Assembly: GCA_910588285.1 (NCBI GenBank)
Contig: CAJUQB010000019.1
Span: 34,451 to 43,188, forward strand
DNA length: 8,738 bases
Direction of reading: 5' to 3'
Source: an uncultured Lachnospiraceae bacterium
Lineage (GTDB): Bacteria; Bacillota; Clostridia; Lachnospirales; Lachnospiraceae
Shown here: in pieces, positions 6,494 through 8,738 of the stretch
Numbering within the stretch: the first letter of the stretch is position 1
Layout of the letters: each line of letters opens with the position of its first letter
Position numbers and translations under genes: made by a program
Notes under the pieces: generated by a model
Seen by the model: the letters and a program-made list of their open reading frames with translations, nothing else
Databases searched by the model: none
What the model was told of the DNA's origin: nothing

Positions 6494-7921
6494 GTCATTC
6501 CAACGGCCAAAATCCGGCATACTGTTCCAGCGGTTCCGCAGGTAATGGGCAGCCATTTTCGGCTTCCGATCCCTGGTGAAGATCCCCTTTTTATTTCCCT
6601 GAACCCGTCCCGTCCCCTGGCAGGTTGCAAAGTCGGCAAAATTCCAGACCTGCTCCCCCACAAAATTCTTCAGGGAATCAAATACCCGGTGGTTCATCTC
6701 ATAATAAGCCGTCTGGTATTCCTCGGTAAACATAACCGGAAGGGTGTCCCTAAGGCCGGCTACAGTATCCGCGCCATACTCGGTTATCATAACAGGCTTT
6801 CCCAGGGCGTCCCACCACTCCATCTCCTCCCGCAATGCCTCCTCGGCCTGGGAAAGCTCCCCGCCAAAATCATACCAGCCATAATAGCGATTGAGACAGA
6901 TCACATCCGACAGGGCAATGGTCACGTCCTCCTTCCAGAAAGCGCCCTTCATGCAGACAATGGTGCAGGGGCGTTTCTGGGGATCTAAGGATCTGGCCAG
7001 TTCAAAGAGAGGCGCAAAGTATTCGTAGGAGCCGGGGCTGTCGGAATCCGGCTCGTTGGCCAGGCTCCACATCACCACACAGGCATGGTTCTTGTCCCTG
7101 TCAATGAGATCCCGAATCACCTCCCTGTGGTGCTCATAGGTGCCGATTCCTCCCTCCTCAAAAGGCTTGAAGGTAACTGCTTCCCTGCAGTATGGGGAGA
7201 TCCCGCCGCCGAATTTCAACCCTACTCCCACAGCCGGGGTTTCATCAATTACCACAATACCCTCCCGATCGCACAGACGCATCATTTCCTCGCTGTAGGG
7301 ATAATGGCTCGTCCGGAAGCTGTTGGCCCCCTGCCATTTCATAAGGCTGATATCCTTGGCATTCATCACCGGATGGAAGCCCCGGCCATTGGGGAAGGTG
7401 TCTTCATGCTTACCATACCCCTTGAAATAAAAAGGCTTCCCATTGATCAGGAAACGGCTTCCCTCCACCTTCACGGTGCGGATGCCATAGGGCAGGCAGT
7501 AGTGATCCTGACTGCCTGTGATCTCCACCTGATATAGATACCCCTCCCCCGGCGCAAGGACATGGTTAAGCTCCGCCTCAAAGGGCAAAAACCCCCCTTT
7601 GTGCTGGCACAGCAGCGTCCCGTTCCAGTAAACCCGTGCCTTGTGGGCTACTGCCTCCATGCGCAGCATAACCCGCTGGCTTTTGAGGAACTCCGGAACA
7701 ATCACGGTACGCTGGTAAAATACCCATCCATAATGCTCCCGAAGTCCTGCATCCTCCTTTAAATCATTGTAGGCTGCCGGGACAGGCATGATCTGGGCAT
7801 GCGCAAGGCGTCCCTTGTACCACTGCTCCTCAAACCCGACGCCGTCCTTGTCTCTTTTGAACTCCCAGGTTCCGCTCAGGTCGATACAGCTTCTGGATTC
7901 TGTTAAAATTGGATATAGCAT
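6488..7921 (-). CDS. uidA: GH2 beta-glucuronidase with an internal in-frame deletion
   Basis: A GH2 enzyme that would release glucuronic acid from glucuronides in the cytoplasm; there is no signal peptide. The 477 residues from MLYPILTESRSCIDLSGTWEF include the start of the sugar-binding sandwich (HYGWVFYQRTVIVPEF, VYWNGTLLCQHKGGFLPFEAEL). The barrel opens with TVKVEGSRFLINGKPFYFKGYGKHED, and the acid/base Glu is in SLANEPDS (residue 290). The nucleophile Glu is in ITEYGAD (residue 381), the same 91-residue spacing as E. coli GusA. The glucuronidase-specific NxK is in QGNKKGIFTRDRKPK. Typical members have about 600 residues. Here VLAPGE is joined straight to GYLYQVEI, losing about 118 residues, including the conserved FHDFFNYAGIHR segment and most of the Ig-like domain. 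Activity is therefore doubtful. The start at 7921 is set by GGAGG 8 bases upstream; the frame is open to an ATG at 7936 that overlaps this site. The last codons overlap the convergent regulator remnant by 6 bases. Confidence 0.9.
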   Translation of the reverse strand: MLYPILTESRSCIDLSGTWEFKRDKDGVGFEEQWYKGRLAHAQIMPVPAAYNDLKEDAGLREHYGWVFYQRTVIVPEFLKSQRVMLRMEAVAHKARVYWNGTLLCQHKGGFLPFEAELNHVLAPGEGYLYQVEITGSQDHYCLPYGIRTVKVEGSRFLINGKPFYFKGYGKHEDTFPNGRGFHPVMNAKDISLMKWQGANSFRTSHYPYSEEMMRLCDREGIVVIDETPAVGVGLKFGGGISPYCREAVTFKPFEEGGIGTYEHHREVIRDLIDRDKNHACVVMWSLANEPDSDSPGSYEYFAPLFELARSLDPQKRPCTIVCMKGAFWKEDVTIALSDVICLNRYYGWYDFGGELSQAEEALREEMEWWDALGKPVMITEYGADTVAGLRDTLPVMFTEEYQTAYYEMNHRVFDSLKNFVGEQVWNFADFATCQGTGRVQGNKKGIFTRDRKPKMAAHYLRNRWNSMPDFGRWNDL

Positions 7922-7929
7922 ATAAATAA

Positions 7930-7934
7930 CCTCC
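7930..7934 (-). promoter_or_regulatory. Ribosome binding site deciding the beta-glucuronidase start
   Basis: GGAGG on the minus strand, 8 bases before the ATG at 7921. The upstream ATG at 7936 is immediately followed by this site and has none of its own. Confidence 0.8.
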
Positions 7935-7990
7935 ATTTCTGCCTGTATTTCTCTTTAGTATTATTATTACATGGATTCGGCATTGGGGAA

Positions 7991-8018
7991 ATTGTAAAAA
8001 CTGTATTATACATTGCAA
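7991..8018 (-). promoter_or_regulatory. Candidate promoter of the beta-glucuronidase gene
   Basis: On the minus strand TTGCAA (8013-8018) and TACAAT (7991-7996) are spaced by 16 bases, giving a leader of about 60 bases. A perfect TATAAT (8005-8010, minus) also occurs here but has no recognisable -35, so the true -10 is uncertain. It may depend on an activator. Confidence 0.45.
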
Positions 8019-8051
8019 AAGTTGCGCTTTTCTTCTATCCTGTAAAAGCCA
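7992..8051. repeat. Three imperfect direct repeats (TGYAAAAR core) in the divergent promoter region
   Basis: TTGTAAAAACTG (7992-8003), TTGCAAAAGTTG (8013-8024) and CTGTAAAAGCCA (8040-8051) share a TGYAAAAR core. The first two match at 9 of 12 positions and are 21 bases apart, two helical turns, as seen in many AraC-type or other dimeric operators. The third is 27 bases further. A-rich intergenic DNA can produce such likeness by chance. Confidence 0.3.
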
Positions 8052-8060
8052 TGGAAAATG

Positions 8061-8069
8061 TGATATAAT
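8061..8069 (+). promoter_or_regulatory. Extended -10 promoter of the sigma factor gene
   Basis: TGATATAAT contains a perfect TATAAT (8064-8069) preceded by TG at the extended -10 position. The -35 at 8041-8046 (TGTAAA, 17-base spacer) is poor, which an extended -10 can offset. The leader would be about 78 bases. Confidence 0.55.
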
Positions 8070-8139
8070 TTTTTGAACCATGTAACCTTTGCATAGAAAA
8101 CAGCGCTTATTAAGATAGAAGACCCAACACAAGCAAGAA

Positions 8140-8144
8140 AGGAG
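8140..8144 (+). promoter_or_regulatory. Ribosome binding site for the TTG start of the sigma factor
   Basis: AGGAG within AAAGGAGAGG, 9 bases before the TTG at 8154. It supports a non-ATG start, since no in-frame ATG is near. Confidence 0.6.
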
Positions 8145-8153
8145 AGGATCGCC

Positions 8154-8714
8154 TTGGATGATCACAAAATCGTCGCCCTGTATCTGCGCCGTGACGAAGC
8201 GGCTATTTCCCGGACTGCCGAAAAATTCGGAAGCCGCCTGCGCTCCCTGGCATACGGGATCACCAATGACCGGCAGACAGCCGAGGAATGTGAGAACGAC
8301 ACTTACATGGAGGCCTGGAATGCCATCCCGCCCCATGAGCCGGTAAGCTATCTGTATGCATTTCTGGCCCGGATCACCCGCCACATTTCTTTGGATTGCT
8401 GCCGCAGGCGCAGCCGTCTGAAACGCAGTGCCGTAATCTGTGCGCTCAGCACAGAGCTGGAGCAATGCATCCCGGCGCCGGATGATGTGGAGTGCCGCAT
8501 TGACGATCTGGCCTTTGGCGAAGCCATCAATGGCTTTCTTCGTACCCTCAGCGTGGAAAAAAGAACGCTCTTTCTCCGCCGGTACTGGTATCTGGATTCC
8601 ATTGCCGATATATCCAAGCGCTATCGCCTGTCTGAGAGCAAAATAAAAACCACACTCTTCCGATGCCGCAGCCAGCTTCGGGAGTATCTGGAAAAGGAGG
8701 GGATCAGCGTATGA
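8154..8714 (+). CDS. ECF-like sigma-70 family RNA polymerase sigma factor
   Basis: A 186-residue sigma-70 family protein with the ECF-type two-domain layout. The sigma-2 region covers about residues 15-85 (FGSRLRSLAYGITNDRQTAEECENDTYMEAWNAI, then FLARITRHISLDCCRRRSR, which would bind core polymerase and the -10). A variable linker spans 86-118. The sigma-4 region covers about 120-183 (GEAINGFLRTLSVEKRTLFLRRYWYLDSIADISKRYRLSESKIKTTLFRCRSQLREYL), with a helix-turn-helix around 147-174 for -35 recognition. The TTG start at 8154 is chosen because AGGAG lies 9 bases upstream (8140-8144). The nearby ATG at 8158 is in another frame, and the next in-frame ATG, at residue 52, would remove much of sigma-2. 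The stop overlaps the next ATG (ATGA), so the two genes are translationally coupled. This is the usual arrangement for a sigma factor with its regulatory partner. The inducing signal is unknown, and there is no clear functional link to the glucuronidase it diverges from. Confidence 0.88.
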   Translation: MDDHKIVALYLRRDEAAISRTAEKFGSRLRSLAYGITNDRQTAEECENDTYMEAWNAIPPHEPVSYLYAFLARITRHISLDCCRRRSRLKRSAVICALSTELEQCIPAPDDVECRIDDLAFGEAINGFLRTLSVEKRTLFLRRYWYLDSIADISKRYRLSESKIKTTLFRCRSQLREYLEKEGISV

Positions 8715-8738
8715 GAGCGGAGCGGCTGTTTCGGGCGC
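8711..8738 (+). CDS. Start of a gene coupled to the sigma factor, possibly anti-sigma or membrane partner (3' end outside window)
   Basis: An ATG at 8711 overlaps the sigma factor stop as ATGA and is preceded by AGGAGG (8695-8700), 10 bases upstream. Only nine residues are visible, MRAERLFRA. In Lachnospiraceae the gene after this kind of sigma factor often encodes a membrane-anchored protein thought to restrain it, and such proteins can begin with a similar M-(K/R)-x-E-x-L-F/L segment. The function is inferred only from position and this short start. Confidence 0.5.

Noticed and set aside
7830..8465. Minus-strand open frame of 211 codons covering the glucuronidase start and the sigma gene start
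   Set aside because: It spans two real gene starts and the divergent promoter region and has no ribosome site or family features.
1..8738. CRISPR array, tRNA, rRNA, riboswitch, transposase or phage attachment site
   Set aside because: No spaced identical repeats, cloverleaf-like sequence, transposase motif or conserved riboswitch-type leader was seen. All gaps between genes are under 300 bases and hold only promoters, repeats or the terminator.

Overview
The window looks like chromosomal DNA of an anaerobic gut Firmicute, most likely a Lachnospiraceae-type Clostridium. The reasons are strong AGGAGG-type ribosome binding sites, sigma-A-like promoters, moderate GC, a DUF3502-type sugar-binding lipoprotein, an AraC regulator fused to a GH39 domain, and a GH3 enzyme with a Lachnospiraceae-style N-terminus. 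This placement rests on remembered family sequences, not on a search.

Layout, left to right. (1) Positions 2-214 hold the 3' end of a + strand gene, the C-terminus of an NMT1/SsuA-type ABC substrate-binding protein. A long hairpin (229-269) follows and serves convergent transcription. (2) A minus-strand operon starts at a promoter at 4164-4192. It encodes a sugar-binding lipoprotein (2505-4100) and then a GH3 glycoside hydrolase (280-2464). The GH3 frame is broken by one extra G in a run of five at 1632-1636. (3) A divergent + strand gene (4369-6493) encodes an AraC regulator with a C-terminal GH39-like domain. An internal deletion with frameshift near 5876-5887 ends the protein early at 5925 and leaves the last ~200 codons as an out-of-frame remnant. 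(4) A convergent minus-strand GH2 beta-glucuronidase (6488-7921) shares a TTATAA stop with the regulator remnant. Its two catalytic glutamates and NxK motif are intact, but an in-frame deletion of about 118 residues fuses the sugar-binding domain to the end of the Ig-like domain. (5) Divergent from it is an ECF-like sigma factor (8154-8714). Its stop overlaps the start of the next gene (8711 onward, cut by the window), probably a sigma-associated membrane or anti-sigma protein.

As originally built, the central part would be a small glycan-use locus: a sensor-regulator, a binding protein for a CUT1-like importer whose permeases are not here, and two intracellular glycosidases without signal peptides. 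The most notable observation is that three of its four genes carry separate lesions (a 1-base shift, an out-of-frame deletion and an in-frame deletion) although the surrounding protein sequence is well preserved. This points to recent decay of the locus or to assembly error. I found no CRISPR array, tRNA, rRNA, insertion sequence or clearly new multi-gene system.
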